From Membranipora membranacea (taxonomy: Eukaryota > Bryozoa > Gymnolaemata > Cheilostomatida > Membraniporidae), in assembly GCA_914767715.1 (NCBI GenBank), contig OU612069.1, positions 18,847,387 through 18,907,386 of the forward strand: DNA of 60,000 bases. The letters run 5' to 3'. Positions 23,189-34,972 of this stretch are shown one piece after another. Both the position numbers and the translations under genes were made by a program. Position 1 is the stretch's first letter, and each line of letters starts with the position of its first letter. The notes under the pieces were generated by a model. The model was not told where the DNA came from. It was given only the letters and a program-made list of their open reading frames with translations, and made no database searches.

Positions 23189-23300
23189 TATGAAGCCAGC
23201 ACACATCATTTTAGATGAGTGCGACAGTATCATGAGTGAGCGAACCAAAGGGACTGAACACACCAACACAATAAAGAATCAGTTGCTGATAGAGATGAGT
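23189..23300 (+). CDS. AAA-ATPase-like exon (Walker B region)
   Basis: Reads KPAHIILDECDSIMSERTKG followed by TIKNQLLIEMSG, ending at a GTAAGT donor (ends in phase 1). This matches the Walker B segment of AAA ATPases of the VPS4/katanin/spastin type (IIFIDE.DSI..ER, then KNQFL.EMDG). The preceding stretch 23036-23160 is open in another frame (EYYPVKDTVRRPNVEQILQL) and may be a separate exon or unrelated. No Walker A exon and no downstream AAA exon (SRH, arginine finger) was recognised, so this is either one exon of a scattered gene or a relic. Confidence 0.5.
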
Positions 23301-23599
23301 GGTAAGTGTAGGCTTAATTTCATTTCAATTTTCTGCAGATGAAATAGTGAAATATAATATCCCTCCAGCCTCTCTTGCAAAGTTCTGGCAACATTCACTT
23401 AATCTGCCATGAAGTTAATAACCCAAACAAAGCACGTTGCTGCAGCTGCTCCTGTACATATATTTTGCGTAAATCTATATAATATATATGACAATAATAA
23501 AGACGAAAATAATTGTTTATTTTATTTCAACGTATATAATGAGAATTTTTTATAATCCATTTTTTAAATATTTTAAATATTTACAATCTGCCACTATTT

Positions 23600-23896
23600 T
23601 TCAGCTATGATTATGTGATGGTGAAGAGTTCTCACGAAGCAGCATGGGAGGAATGGGACTTAATGACAGAGCAGTACGTAAACAATCCTTGCCAATGTAT
23701 CTCAGTGCCACTGATCAGGAATGACTTCAGAGGGATAGCTCAGTCAATCAAAGATCAGATCATCAGGAATCTGCTTCCTCTCATTAGGCGTCAGCCTGGA
23801 GGTGAGGAAAAGGTCCGGTTTTTGGAGGATCTTCAAGATGACGAGACAGGTCAAGTCAAAAGTACTGTTGGTAAGGTCTATAATGCCAAAGGGTGA
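23600..23896 (+). pseudogene. Transposon-type coding fragment, unrecognised family
   Basis: After a TTTTTCAG acceptor at 23604 the frame reads YDYVMVKSSHEAAWEEWDLM, then VPLIRNDFRGIAQ, then IIRNLLPLIRRQPGGEEK and FLEDLQDDE. The part from IIRNLL onward recurs at 32180-32275, and the FRGIA part at 29370-29400, so this is a repeated family rather than a single-copy gene. The function is unknown to me. The GGTCAAG...CCAGGTAAC block inside it also recurs at 22550. Confidence 0.45.
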
Positions 23897-24103
23897 AGCG
23901 CAACCAGCACTGCCAGCAGCGGTGATTAGTACATTCCCTAGCACTGGATTTTCTTTCCTCTCTCATGTCCCAGGTAACTTTCTGATAGCACCAATGACCG
24001 ACATGTAAAGCATTCTGACTATCGGCTAAGTTAAGTGTTTTAGTATTACTAAAAGATCCTCAAATAGGACTTTAAATACAACAAAGTTTACATTTTATTT
24101 TAG

Positions 24104-26113
24104 CTGATCGATGAACGAGCTTGTATGATCTACTACCTACACCCAAGAGATAACGATGAATCACTGGGTAATGTGAAAAGGTAAGTTAATATATTTATCA
24201 CAGTCCGAACTCAAAACAGCACTGAGTGATGAAGATTCAACAGAGTTACCCAATACCATTCAGAATTGAAATGTTTTCACACTGCAGAATAACTTCAAGG
24301 TTTGGAGTATGATTTTGTAATGACTTCCATTGCATCACTATAAGCATTACTACATCTTTTCTAGGCAATTGCTGTTGGATGATGTAAAATTTGGGGGATT
24401 CACTGTCACAAGGCAGATCCTGGGTGCCACACAACTTGAGAATAAGGCTTCAGGCATATACCTAGTCCAGGTATGTATTTATTTGCAATTACAGTATAAC
24501 TTTTGTTTGATAAATGAAAGTTATGGTTCATTCAGACATCAAATATGGACAAGTTGACTGGACGTTACCTGCCAGGTCTCTGCTGACCAAATAAAATTTT
24601 CCTGTTTTTTAAAATATAAATATTCCAGGCTTTGTAATTTGAAGGGATATATACACATAAGTATATTAGTCGCAACACCTTAGCAGTATGATAGTGTTGA
24701 AAAGATTTAAGACATTTAAACTGCAGTTTTGGCACCTTATGTTCTGATGCAACTGTAGTAGCCAAATTGGAAGTAGCTTGGTTTCTTCACAAACATTTGC
24801 GCTATGTACTAATTGTAACTTAACTTATAAGGCATGTGTAGCACACAATTCCGCATCAGCACATCCCATTCCCATGAAAAAAAAATCACTACTGCTCCTC
24901 TTATTTCCGAAAAAGCAGGAGGAATATGAATGCTGCTAACCCCATTTGAATTTGACACGGCTGGGTGATCGCTTTACGTTGACTGGGCCTTATACCGGCC
25001 TTCTCTCTTTAATTTTAAAAATATCTGAAAATTGATCAGCCTATCAGCCATGATGTATGTGTATAGATTATCTTTCATGTATATGGAATAGCCTTATGTT
25101 TTGTTCTATACTGGCATTTGATAGCCAAATGGTACTAGGGATTTGAACAACCAAGCAAGAATGCCAATGGGGTTTGAGTCAACCACCGCCGTGGCACTGA
25201 TGGCCTGATATTGGATTGCAATTCCACCCCACTCAGTCCATTTCATTCAACAAAACCTACTTTATTCACCAATGAATGTGTATCAGCGGACATTAGCTAG
25301 AGTTTAGTTTGACTACAGGTTGAGTAATGTTGGCTAGCTATAAATTTCAAGCCTGCACAAAACGGCAAACTTTTCCTCCTGAAATTCTAGACTATACTAT
25401 ACTAGACTATACTAGAGGAGAGCAGGAATATATATGTCCATGTATATTATGAGCAAAACTTGTTTTTAACACAACAGTGGTATTTTTTTATAAACAGTAT
25501 TGCATGGATTATTGCAAGTCTGAGAAAGGCCTACCGGAAAAGGTGGGGTATTCCCTAAAAGAACAAAACATTATGGATATCAGAAAAGGCGTGAAGCGAA
25601 TCATCATGGTAAGAACCACAAATAATTCAATGCACTAATCATCTTTAAAGCAGGAAGAGTTATCCTCTCTCGATTACATGGATCAATAATACTCTTGCCG
25701 CGCCCTATGCCCAAACCTGCCAAAACTCCGCTACCCTTTATATCAAAGAGGCCTATGTGTTCTTTTTACTGCATGTGCTTTTAATCCCATTCCGTAAGTA
25801 CCTGGCTAAGAAGAACTGTGTACCAGCACCAAATCAGGAATAACTACCAGTGCCAGGAATTGAACCTGATCCACAAAGATCGCATGTCCATAAACTGTAA
25901 CCATTAGATCACTCCGGACTCCCAATGTGTTAGAAATAGGGAATATAGATATTTTTATAGTTGGGAATGAGAATGAGGTCAAACAGGATCATCGACCCTT
26001 TGGATGAGTTTGAAGGAGGAAAGACACAGGATGGGGAGCTTGTTCTTAACATTCAAGAGGAGGCCTCGTTGTACGTGTTCCTCAATGACCACAGCAACAT
26101 CTGGTGGAAGAAA
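24104..26113 (+). CDS. Unrecognised multi-exon gene, four phase-compatible exons
   Basis: Exons 24104-24180, 24365-24470, 25498-25608 and 25961-26113 each have an AG acceptor and GT donor. Their phases agree (the first junction splits an AG|G arginine codon, the rest are phase 0), giving 149 codons without a stop. The product begins LIDERACMIYYLHPRDNDES, continues with QLLLDDVKFGGFTV and CMDYCKSEKGLPEKVGYSLK, and ends ASLYVFLNDHSNIWWKK. I do not recognise the family. No start or stop codon is assigned, so more exons lie on either side. A SINE on the minus strand sits in the last intron (25848-25923). It could be a host gene or a transposon gene. Confidence 0.5.
25848..25923 (-). repeat. tRNA-derived SINE head
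   Basis: On the minus strand, GATCTAATGGTTACAG resembles a pol III box A and AGGTTCAATTCCTG is a good box B, about 35 bases apart. The tRNA-like part is followed by GCACTGGTAGTTATTCC. It has no intact cloverleaf, so it is a SINE rather than a tRNA gene. Confidence 0.6.
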
Positions 26114-26249
26114 GTAAATACATCAACTAGTGCTTTTATACAAATAAAGTCCAGTGACTACGAGAAATTTGGTATGGCCACTAAAGCCTACAATTCACTC
26201 AATTCTCATTTCACCTGCTCTAAAATATTTTATACATTATTATAAAATC

Positions 26250-27930
26250 AGTAAAATCAGGCACACTGTACGAGGAAATGTGTGATGATTTACACTCACT
26301 GCTAGCTTGTGATGGTTTTTTCTAAAACATAAGAATGCTAAAATATTAATAAATTCATTTCAGAGTATTTTTCATAGCCTTTTCTTTTTTCTTTATCAAT
26401 AAAATGCAATCCAAATTAACTTGGACTGGATCCTGGATAACATAAGTTCAACAAACATTCATTTGCACACAATCCACTGTCACTTGGCACAGTAATTATT
26501 CAATAAAGCATTGCTGCAACTGATTTGTCATGAGCACATGCTAGTATGATGCACTTGTAACAGTCATGCTTTACCCATTTCAAACAGAAGAAAGTAAGTT
26601 TGTGAGGCCTAATGAATATATCACTCAATCATATTATACTAACAGACTGACTGGCTAGATTTTGAGTACTATTACTACACCTTGTTGATTTAATTGATAG
26701 AAGTAAGGGCATCTGAAGTTGCAATACAGACATTCGTGTAATTTGACTATCAATTTCCAAGATCAACCGCCCTACTGTTAGAATCGCATTGTAGGCAAAA
26801 GTTGACATACTTTCTTGTTGTAAAGGTAACTGTGCATATGTTTATGATTGATGGACACTGGAGTGGGTGGTTTGATATGCACTGCCTTAAGATTTTTTTT
26901 TGATAGTTTACTTTAGTAGTTAGGAAAATGAATTCCTTCTCATTGGTTAGGAAATGATGATTGGTTTTAGTGTCTCTCTCTCATCTTTGATTTGAACTAC
27001 TTGATAGCTGCTAGCTACTGTTAAAATATGTAGAGTAGTAGGTTTAGCACACATTTGCCACAAAGAGATGACTAAGCTCATTGGTGGATACACTACAGTG
27101 TTTGTATGTATGTATAGCGTGATGATGCGAGCAAGCTGATACAGCTTTGGCCTCACTTAACTGCACATAAGTATCATAATCAGTAGTATATAAACCAGGA
27201 TCACAAATCTTACACCAGTAGTCATAGTATCTAATACTTGCTGTCTAATACTGGTGGATCACACTCACTCAGTTATAGAGAAACATTTTCATAAAAAGTA
27301 TGTTTTTGTATACAAAGGAAGAGGAAATTTAGACCTGTTTCATGCCATTTTTGTGAGCAACCTCTCCAACTGGTTATAGGTGCGTGGGCTCTCTATCACA
27401 TAAATATTGTTTACCTGTATTGTACACAATTCGGGCTATTGGGAGTTGCCCTCTTACTGAAATCGGTTGATTTTCGGTCTACCCTCACTGACAACTAAGA
27501 TGCAAAACACAAAGGATTAGGACCTAGAGAGAATCAACTGAAACAGGCTATTGTATTGATAGAGGATTTAAAATCACGACAAGCTTAAAGCCAACCGTCA
27601 ACCCAAAACATCAGCAGCCAACTATCAAAGATTGTAAAGCTACTTTACAATAATTTACTTGACAGAAGTGAAAAAATTGGTCGTAACGGAAGGATTCACA
27701 AGTGCTGCCAATCAAGGCATAAAAAGCAAATTGATAAATACAATTAAAAACAGACAAACCCTTCCTTCAATGACAGGGAATTGAACAATGCCCTCCAGGC
27801 TAGGTACACATACGAGAAGAGAAAGGAGGGTAAATAGTTTATGGTTAAGTGCATGTTATGCTCCTTGCATGTAAATCTCGCGTTCTTCCTATAATCAAAG
27901 CTGTAACACTACCTCGTGGCACAGGTTGAA
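26250..27930. other. Non-coding stretch, nothing recognised
   Basis: AT-rich with no splice-flanked open frames or clear repeats. The largest open frame (26947-27156, minus) lacks any coding signature. Confidence 0.45.
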
Positions 27931-27944
27931 TCCCAAGCTTTTAT

Positions 27945-29080
27945 TCAACAATTATGGGTCTTGTTTTAGTAGCCCTTTCCAGAGCAGGATTACATGAATA
28001 TGTCCTCCAACCATTTATTTTTGACGCACATGGAGGAAACCAGGACGTTAATCATTTATTGTGTTAAATGCCGTCATTTTTTGTGTTTCAGTAAAAAGGC
28101 TCAATAATGCAAATGACTCAGGGGTCTCAAAATTCTAAAAAAATTTTTTTTCATAATATCACTCTTGGAACGACTGCGCAACCATCTTACAACTTCTGTG
28201 ACTAGGGATCTCAATCCCCAAGATTTAATTATAATGTTATAATATTGAAGATGTAGCTGGACAGTATGTTCAATGAGACGTAGATTATGGTCGATCCGTA
28301 GAAGCAAATTGTATGTCTATATAACGCAGAAGAGGGTGAGCAGTGGTGAAAACAGTTCTGCCCATCAGGAGTGCACAAGTTATTCTTTTAAACTCATGGC
28401 AGAAAAAAAAATTGTTTAGCCATTGATGTTTGGTTGATGCTCAATTCCGAAGAGAATCGTTTTGCCTTCTGTACCATGATGAATGAAAAAAAACTATGTC
28501 AGGTTATGAGAACAAGCAACAAATTCTCACACAGGCAAAGGAAAAAAATCATTAAAGAAGAGAGTTGTGCAACGCTGACATTCTCAAGCTTTCATCAATC
28601 CACAGAAGCCGGATCTGATTATTTCACATGGTCAATTCCACATAACAATGGGGCAGGAACTTCAAACATGGCTAACCAGAAAAAAATTGTTTGCATAATA
28701 CAAACATAATAATATAATAAATATTGCGAGAGTCAGAAATGAGGTCTTTAGTCAGGCCAAGTACGCAGCAGCAAGATAACAGCCAACTGTTTAAATCACT
28801 CGCCAAGACGCTTATGGAAGAACAAAAATAAAATTGCTCTACATGGAAGCAGTGACGGATGAAACAGGTTACTATGCAATGTATATACATAAAACAAATT
28901 TCAGTGGGTGAGCGGACAGATAATGCAAGATTTCAGAGAGGAGTTATAGAGCAGGCTGATGGAAAAAGTGCCGCATACAGAAGCAGACGAACGTTACCCT
29001 GTAACAGATATCCCAATATCTAAACAGACTGCCGTTCAGGAGTATCAAAGGCTGAGAGAATTATTGTAGCAAATCTATAT
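27945..29080 (+). repeat. Large diverged duplication, copy 1 (partner 32290-33175)
   Basis: Shared landmarks in the same order: TTTAGTAGC.CTTTCCAGAG, then GAAGATG.AGCTGGAC, then TTTTAGCCATT / TTGATGCTCAA, then CAACAAATTCTCACACAGGC, then R1 copy B at 28676-28935. The final part 28930-29075 (TTTCAGAGAGGAGTTA... to ATTGTAGCAAAT) corresponds to 31956-32100, which lies before rather than after the partner block. Confidence 0.65.
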
Positions 29081-29329
29081 TTATTATATTTATATATTGT
29101 AACAATATTATGAAAAAACTACCCGAAAGACTAAATCAATAGACCACAACTCTCTTTGTATAGTTCATCACTGCTGCAGTCTTCTTCACATTGTTTACTG
29201 CACACGCCATATCCTGCGTCGCCATTGGGATGCTTTGGGCATCTAAAATTTACCATCAATTTGATATATATATATTATATTCAACCAACTCTATCTGCAT
29301 CACAACTAGTTTTTCCGCAAAATACTACT

Positions 29330-29700
29330 GCTATCAGTATGTGGCAGATGATATTACTACGATGTATATCAGGAACAACTTCCGAGGTATAGCCGGTAAA
29401 GCCAGAGAGGGAGTTAATCTTGGAGGCTGACCCTGTCAGCAGTGCGCTGTGCACTAAAGTGCCAGTGCTCACGTACTTCAACCGGAAGTCTCTGTTGTGG
29501 TTCCTGGAGGCTCAGTTCTCAAGGCAAGGACCATGGCCGAGGCAGTCCGGCTGCTGTTTATGCTGTTCTGGGTATGTAATATCAAATACCCAGACAGCGT
29601 AAAATCCTTTTATGGCGTGGTAGAAAAATTTTGTCGGATTATATATAAAAAAAGAATCAATCTGGGCCAACATGCATGCGACGTGTCGTATAACCAGTGA
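29330..29700 (+). pseudogene. Transposon-type protein fragments in shifted frames
   Basis: 29338-29410 reads YVADDITTMYIRNNFRGIA, related to 23690-23740. 29530-29700 reads MAEAVRLLFMLFWVCNIKYP followed by SVKSFYGVVEKFCRII, a hydrophobic pattern (VFNIKYP-like) I associate with uncharacterised repetitive invertebrate proteins. The pieces lie in different frames. No function can be assigned. Confidence 0.4.
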
Positions 29701-30008
29701 GTCTATTTAATAAAAATCTAACATTTATAATATTTTTAATGATCCACTTTTTAATTTTTTAATCTGAGTTTTCTCATAGTAAACTAGTCTCATATCTCAC
29801 ATAATACACAATTTTTATTCCCAAAATCTTCCTCATGGCTGCTAACTAGCAATTCTATCTTTTACTCAGGTCTTGTTTTCATACATTTTATACCTTCTTT
29901 TGTTACGAAATCTCTTACTTTTACTTCTTCCGTTTCATATTAATACTCAATTTTTGATAAACTAAGCAAAGCAGAAAAGTCAACAGACAAATCGAGGTCT
30001 GCATCATC

Positions 30009-30480
30009 TCCTACATGACTCAAACAAATCATAGAAAGTTAACAGCCCATGAAATGGAGGCCAACAGGAGACGGGCGGCATATCAAACCGACTTGACAGC
30101 ATTTTCTATACTTGTTCCACAGTCAACAGTGAGATGTGAAGTGGCAATATACACTCTCGATATGCTGAAGGTGATCTTGCTACTCAGGATAGAGCAGTTC
30201 AAAGAGTGTGCTTTCACCAGGAGGTTGGTCTGCTTCAACCTGATGCTAGTGCCAGCTGGTACAATCACCAGGAGCCATCCGGTGATCGCTGCCTTATGTC
30301 ATGAAGCGTCTGCTGGAAGAAGCGCACAAGAGGTTGCCAGTGCAATTCTGTCCCTTCTCTCCACGCCTAAACTGCCGAGTGCCCAAGCCATCAAGCTCTG
30401 GGCTGACAACTGCAGAGGTCCAAACAAAAACTACGCTCTGTTCACAGCCCTCTACGGAGCCATAAGAAGGAGGATTCTGC
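30009..30480 (+). pseudogene. Transposase-like fragment with ADNCRGPNKN motif
   Basis: An open frame reading LTAHEMEANRRRAAYQTDLT, then AIYTLDMLKV, then CHEASAGRSAQEVASAILSL and IKLWADNCRGPNKNYALFTA. The ordered pattern of an R.AY..D helix, a FDLQ-like strand, W/CHE..AGRS...VAS and W.DNC.GQNKN is typical of a widespread, mostly unnamed family of transposon proteins in cnidarians, insects and other invertebrates. The Asp in WADNC is a likely catalytic residue of a DDE-type fold; that is inference. The upstream zinc-finger part and the downstream end are missing, so this is probably a relic exon. Confidence 0.55.
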
Positions 30481-31704
30481 CGTTCCGTCATATTCTAATC
30501 TTTAGTTTTGCCTATGTAAATATAATGTATTTCTTTGTGTTCATATTATTAGATGTGTATTACAACATATCACCATTCTGTATGTTGTAGGCGTCTCATG
30601 CCAGTGGTTACGACCTTAATGTTCTGTTGACCATCCAAGGTCCTAAAAGGATTCAGATCTGGGGCAATAAAACATCTGGTGGACAGAAAAGAATATGAGC
30701 AGACAAACTTAACAAGATGGCCAACATAAACGCTGACAACAGTGACTGTAAGGTTGCCTCCTAGCGTAAAAATTGTCAACCAAATGCCAAATCAATACAC
30801 ATTTAAATGAACTACTCTGTCACCAACTCAGGCATAAATTACGTTGATTGCAAGGCTCAGGGCCATACTGGCTTCCCAGAACACATGAATAGGATGGTCT
30901 TGTTTTGTCGTAATTACAGTGTTTCATATGTCATTTGACAAAGACTGCTGGGTGCTTTGGTTGCTGTGTAACAAATTGTGTTATTCTGTTGCCAGATGAC
31001 TGGCCCAAGCCAACAAGTACTACCCAATAGGTGTTAACACATTTTGTATATTCTGGAATTGAATTTATTCTATATCAGCATCTGATGCTATGAGTTTCTC
31101 TTTATTCTGGATAATATGAGAGATCATTTCTTGACTGAAAGGGGACGGTGCCTGGAAGATCAGTGCCCATGTATTGAGTACATTTGCGCGGAACATAGGC
31201 ATGAATGTGGGCGATGTTCACATGCGCCAAGAGTCATTTGAGTTGCAGTTCCTTAATAAAGATCCATATCACGACTGATTGTACATACAAAAACGCCACA
31301 TTTAATGTGGATGTTACTGGTCAGATCGGTGTTTGCTTTGATTGCAACTACCAGACAGCCTACAATGAGAATATCAGGAAATTTTTTGAAGTACTACTTA
31401 ATATGCCCGACAAGATGCTAACATCACTAAAGTCGCACAATCTTCTCTGTGTTTCACAGTGTATGATGCCGCTCAAAAGTGCATCTATGGGATCATTGAC
31501 AAGTTTGCGTGTGTCAAATCCAAGTAAAGCATGACAAGTAAGATGATTGCAGATAATTAGGTGCAGAATTAGCAATCAATGTTCATCCAAACAGTAGATT
31601 ATCCTGTCCATGTAAAGTCGTAGGTATTAGGTATAGGACATGGTGACAAATAGGAAAACAAAAATAAGCAACAGCTTAAGCTCTTAATCCTACGAATCAG
31701 CCAG

Positions 31705-31880
31705 GCATTGCCACTCATCTTCTCTCTGCTTGACAGGGCCTTGGTCTATTGCATATTTGCAAACCTTCTCCAGAAGTCCCTCAACACCTTAAGAGAAGAC
31801 TACAACTCTCACAAGATAAGGAGGCAGCACAATGTCCTGCTTCCTGAATTGAATCGCTTTGTGGAATTTGTATTGGCATG
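31705..31880 (+). pseudogene. Integrase-like C-terminal exon fragment
   Basis: Reads ALVYCIFANLLQKSLNTLRE followed by DYNSHKIRRQHNVLLPELNR and stops at 31878-31880. The pattern (short hydrophobic helix, W/Y-N.H+IR, N.LLP) resembles the end of Ginger/KRBA2-type integrase core proteins. There is no upstream catalytic domain in frame. Confidence 0.35.
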
Positions 31881-31949
31881 AATATAAACATCCTCAATGT
31901 GTCTTCCACTTACCATTGATTAGAATTTAAAATTGGTTTGTCTTTGCAG

Positions 31950-32300
31950 CTGATTTCAGAGAGGAGTTAGAGAGCACACTGATGGAAAAAGTGCCACAAA
32001 CAGAAGCAGATGAACGTTACGCTGTAACAGATAACCCAATATCGAAACAGAACGCCGTTCAGGTAGTATCTAAGGCCGAGAGATTTATTGTAGCAAATTT
32101 TGAAAAATATTAAATATATTTGTATATTGTAACAATATTATGAAAATACTTCCAAAGTATAGCCGAGTCTAAGAAGGGACAGATAATCAGGAATCTGCTT
32201 TCTCTCACCAGGCATCAACGTGGAGGTGAGGAAAAGGCCTGGATTTGGGAGGATCTTCAAGATGACGAGGCTGTCCCTGATCTTTCAATTTGGAACAGGC
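31950..32300 (+). pseudogene. Repeat-family coding relic (copies at 28930 and 23744)
   Basis: After a TTTGCAG acceptor at 31950, the frame ADFREELESTLMEKVPQTEA then DERYAVTDNPISKQNAVQ runs to a GTAGTA donor-like site at 32048; 28935-29040 is a diverged copy. 32180-32275 (IIRNLLSLTRHQRGGEE, then WEDLQDDEA) is a diverged copy of 23750-23845. The order of pieces differs between copies, so exons or transposon segments have been reshuffled. Function unknown. Confidence 0.45.
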
Positions 32301-33175
32301 TTTTATCGACTTGGGTCTTTATTTAGTAGCTCTTTCCAGAGCAGGATCACATGATTATCTCCTGAAACACTTACAATGCAAACCCGGCAACTCTGCTTAA
32401 GAATATCCTAATCTGGTTGCATTTATGAAGCAAAAAAGAGAGGGATTTAAAGCGTTAGAAAGGAAAAAAAAGATAAAAAGTATCTAAGGATATGTTAGTT
32501 AGCCATGTATGATCAGATAGTTTAGTGCAAGCGGCTACAATCATTCATCTTTATTTTGAAGATGGAGCTGGACTGAGACTCCATGAGACGGAGATTAAGC
32601 CTGATTCAAAGAGGTAAATCGTGAGCATTTAAATGGAAGAGAGTCAGTTGAGGCCAAAACAAGTTTTAGCCATTACTGATCAGTTGATGCTCAACTTGCA
32701 GTGAATCACACTTTGTACCTGTACCATGATTGAAAAAAGTAGCAATGGCAGGGTCGGAGGACAACCAACAAATTCTCACACAGGCTCAGGAAAAAAGAGT
32801 GACATGCTTAGCCTTTCTACAATGCACAGTAGATTCTACATGGTGGTAGAAACTTCAAATATGGCTAACCAGAAATGACATTGTTTGTATGATATAAATA
32901 TAATGTAATATATTGCGAGAGTTCGCAATGAGGGCTACACTCGGGCCAAATACGACGCAACAAAATAAACTGTTCAAATTGTTTGCCAAGAAGTTTGCTG
33001 AAGAACAATAATAAAATCGCGCTACATGGCAGAAGTTACAGATGAAACAGATTACTATGTGATGTACATATACAATGATATTCAGCAGACGAGCAGACAG
33101 ATAATGCGAGTTTCCTTTCCTCTATAACTGGATGCAGTTGAAATGTTAATTTCCCTATTATGGTGATTTCAAGAC
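32290..33175 (+). repeat. Large diverged duplication, copy 2, includes R1 copy C
   Basis: Partner of 27945-28935. The R1 segment is 32870-33175 (GCTAACCAGAAATGACATTG to TTTCCCTATTATGGTGATTT) and matches 22672-22988 over its full length, including the TGGATG.AGTTGAA end that copy B lacks. Confidence 0.65.
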
Positions 33176-33830
33176 AGTAATAATTTATATGTTATTTCAA
33201 GGGATCTCATAACAAAAGAGTGTCAAGACGAAGCGGAGCTTGAAATGGATACCTAGTATCATTAACCATCTGTACAAGTCAATATGGACAAAACCGAGGA
33301 ACTCTAAACTGCGGAAGGAAATGTTGCTCTCAGTGACAAACCAACTCTGCAATGAACAAACAAGACGATGTCATTAAGATTGACGAGAGCAACCAGTGCA
33401 GACAAGCTTGACTCGATAAAAGTAAGTAGTGAATGGACAACGAGGGGCAAAACAAAATCCACTCAAAGAATAAAATATGTTTTATCTTAACTAGAGTTCC
33501 AGCTAGATCATTGTCCTTTTTTGGGTTTAACTGCTAGCATTTCAGCTGAACTGGGATTAGCAATCCCCCACCAACCCAACCAGTCATCCAAAGCAAACAC
33601 TTCGGCTAAGGTTGTCACTTATCGATAGCTGAGAATACTGTCTATGTATATTTAAATTGCAACTGTGTTGTTGTATTAAGTTTTTTGCCACTGCTTAGTG
33701 TGTCTCAGCATTACTCTACTGGTAAGGTAACCGGGTAAGAGAAAGTATATAATAGTTCAATCTTACTTCCCTGTGTTAGAATGTGATAAACGCGTAAATG
33801 TTACCACACACTATGCTTGTTCATTTTCCA

Positions 33831-33980
33831 GTGTCAGGACCTCAGACTTAACTACGCAAATTTGCTGAATCCTATTATTGTTGGCGAGCACCTGGAGGGA
33901 ATGAGGCTGCTGCCTCGCGGGGACACTATGCCTCTATGGGAGAGGAAGTACATATGCAAGCAGGCAGCCGCTATGTCGAC
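33831..33980 (+). CDS. Candidate exon, unrecognised
   Basis: After a TTTTCCAG acceptor the frame reads CQDLRLNYANLLNPIIVGEH followed by LEGMRLLPRGDTMPLWERKY. Codon use looks coding and GC is higher than its surroundings. The spacing of hydrophobic residues faintly resembles a CARD/death-fold helix bundle, but I would not assign it. The 3' border is not clear; the frame stays open to 34120. Confidence 0.3.
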
Positions 33981-34135
33981 AACCTGTACTTCTTGGCTTA
34001 TACTAAACCAGTTTGGATTTTCAATATTAATCTTCCTGTATTATCCTCTTTCCCTCGAAAACCAGTTGCTTAGTTCTATAATGTGCAATCAACGTAGCAG
34101 GGTGTATTTCACTTTTAACTAATCTTGAATAGTTT

Positions 34136-34784
34136 GTAACAGCATTTCAAGTTATTTATTTTATAATATTGAATCATTGCACATTTAACATGATAGAGTC
34201 CTGGTGGTTAGATCATTGGCCATTGACGATTCATAAAACTATTGCCTTTGTTTATAAAGGAAGTAGCTTGGACACCAATAAAATGATGACATCATGATTA
34301 TATTTTGCTCAACTTCCTATTCATATTACTAACAATTCAATCAGCCAATCAGGTAACCTCTTTCAAAGTCACATTGTGAGCTAAATGAAGCCTGCCGAAT
34401 AATTCCAACTATTACAACCCTGCTGCTGTCAGCACAGAAAAAAGGAAACAGCTCCAAGCTCAGCCCAGCTTGAATTATTATAAATATTACGCTTTTCTTT
34501 GAGTTTCTCAACATATATTTGCAGTTATAAAATATGTTTGAATATAATTGATAATTGATGTTCTTTTGACGATCAAAGCCACTTCAGTTCAGTATAGGAG
34601 CGAACTTCACCCACCTATAATTACATAATATATATATATCATTATCACATTAATAAACGTTAACCTCACATCCTTCCTCCTTCCTTTTGGTTTGACATCA
34701 AACTATATAATCATGATAATATACAGTCTTTGACCGTTTGCAAGAATGAGTTTTGAGTCTTGAACTTTTAATTGACTTACAGTT
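34136..34784. other. Non-coding stretch, nothing recognised
   Basis: AT-rich, with a short (TA)n run at 34627-34639. TCCTGGTGGTTAGATCATTG (34199-34218) resembles a pol III box A, but no box B follows. Confidence 0.4.
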
Positions 34785-34972
34785 TTCAAACCTTGACACA
34801 CTGGGCAAGTGTATCGAAGTAGGCAAAAATGCAGTAGACACATTGGAGGCAACACCCTTGGAACGCACCCAAGCCTCCTCTCCAGCCATTCGTCTGGAGA
34901 CAATAGCCTCTGACGATGGTTTCTTAATGGTCTATAATATCTACTTAAACTGTTTGGGAAATATACATACAT
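34785..34972 (+). CDS. Candidate exon, unrecognised
   Basis: A GACTTACAG acceptor precedes FSNLDTLGKCIEVGKNAVDT followed by LEATPLERTQASSPAIRLET. The frame continues to a stop at about 34975. No family recognised and no partner exon identified, so it is weak as a gene call. Confidence 0.25.

Noticed and set aside
33831-33980. CARD or death-fold domain
   Set aside because: Only the spacing of hydrophobic residues suggests it; no specific motif supports the call.
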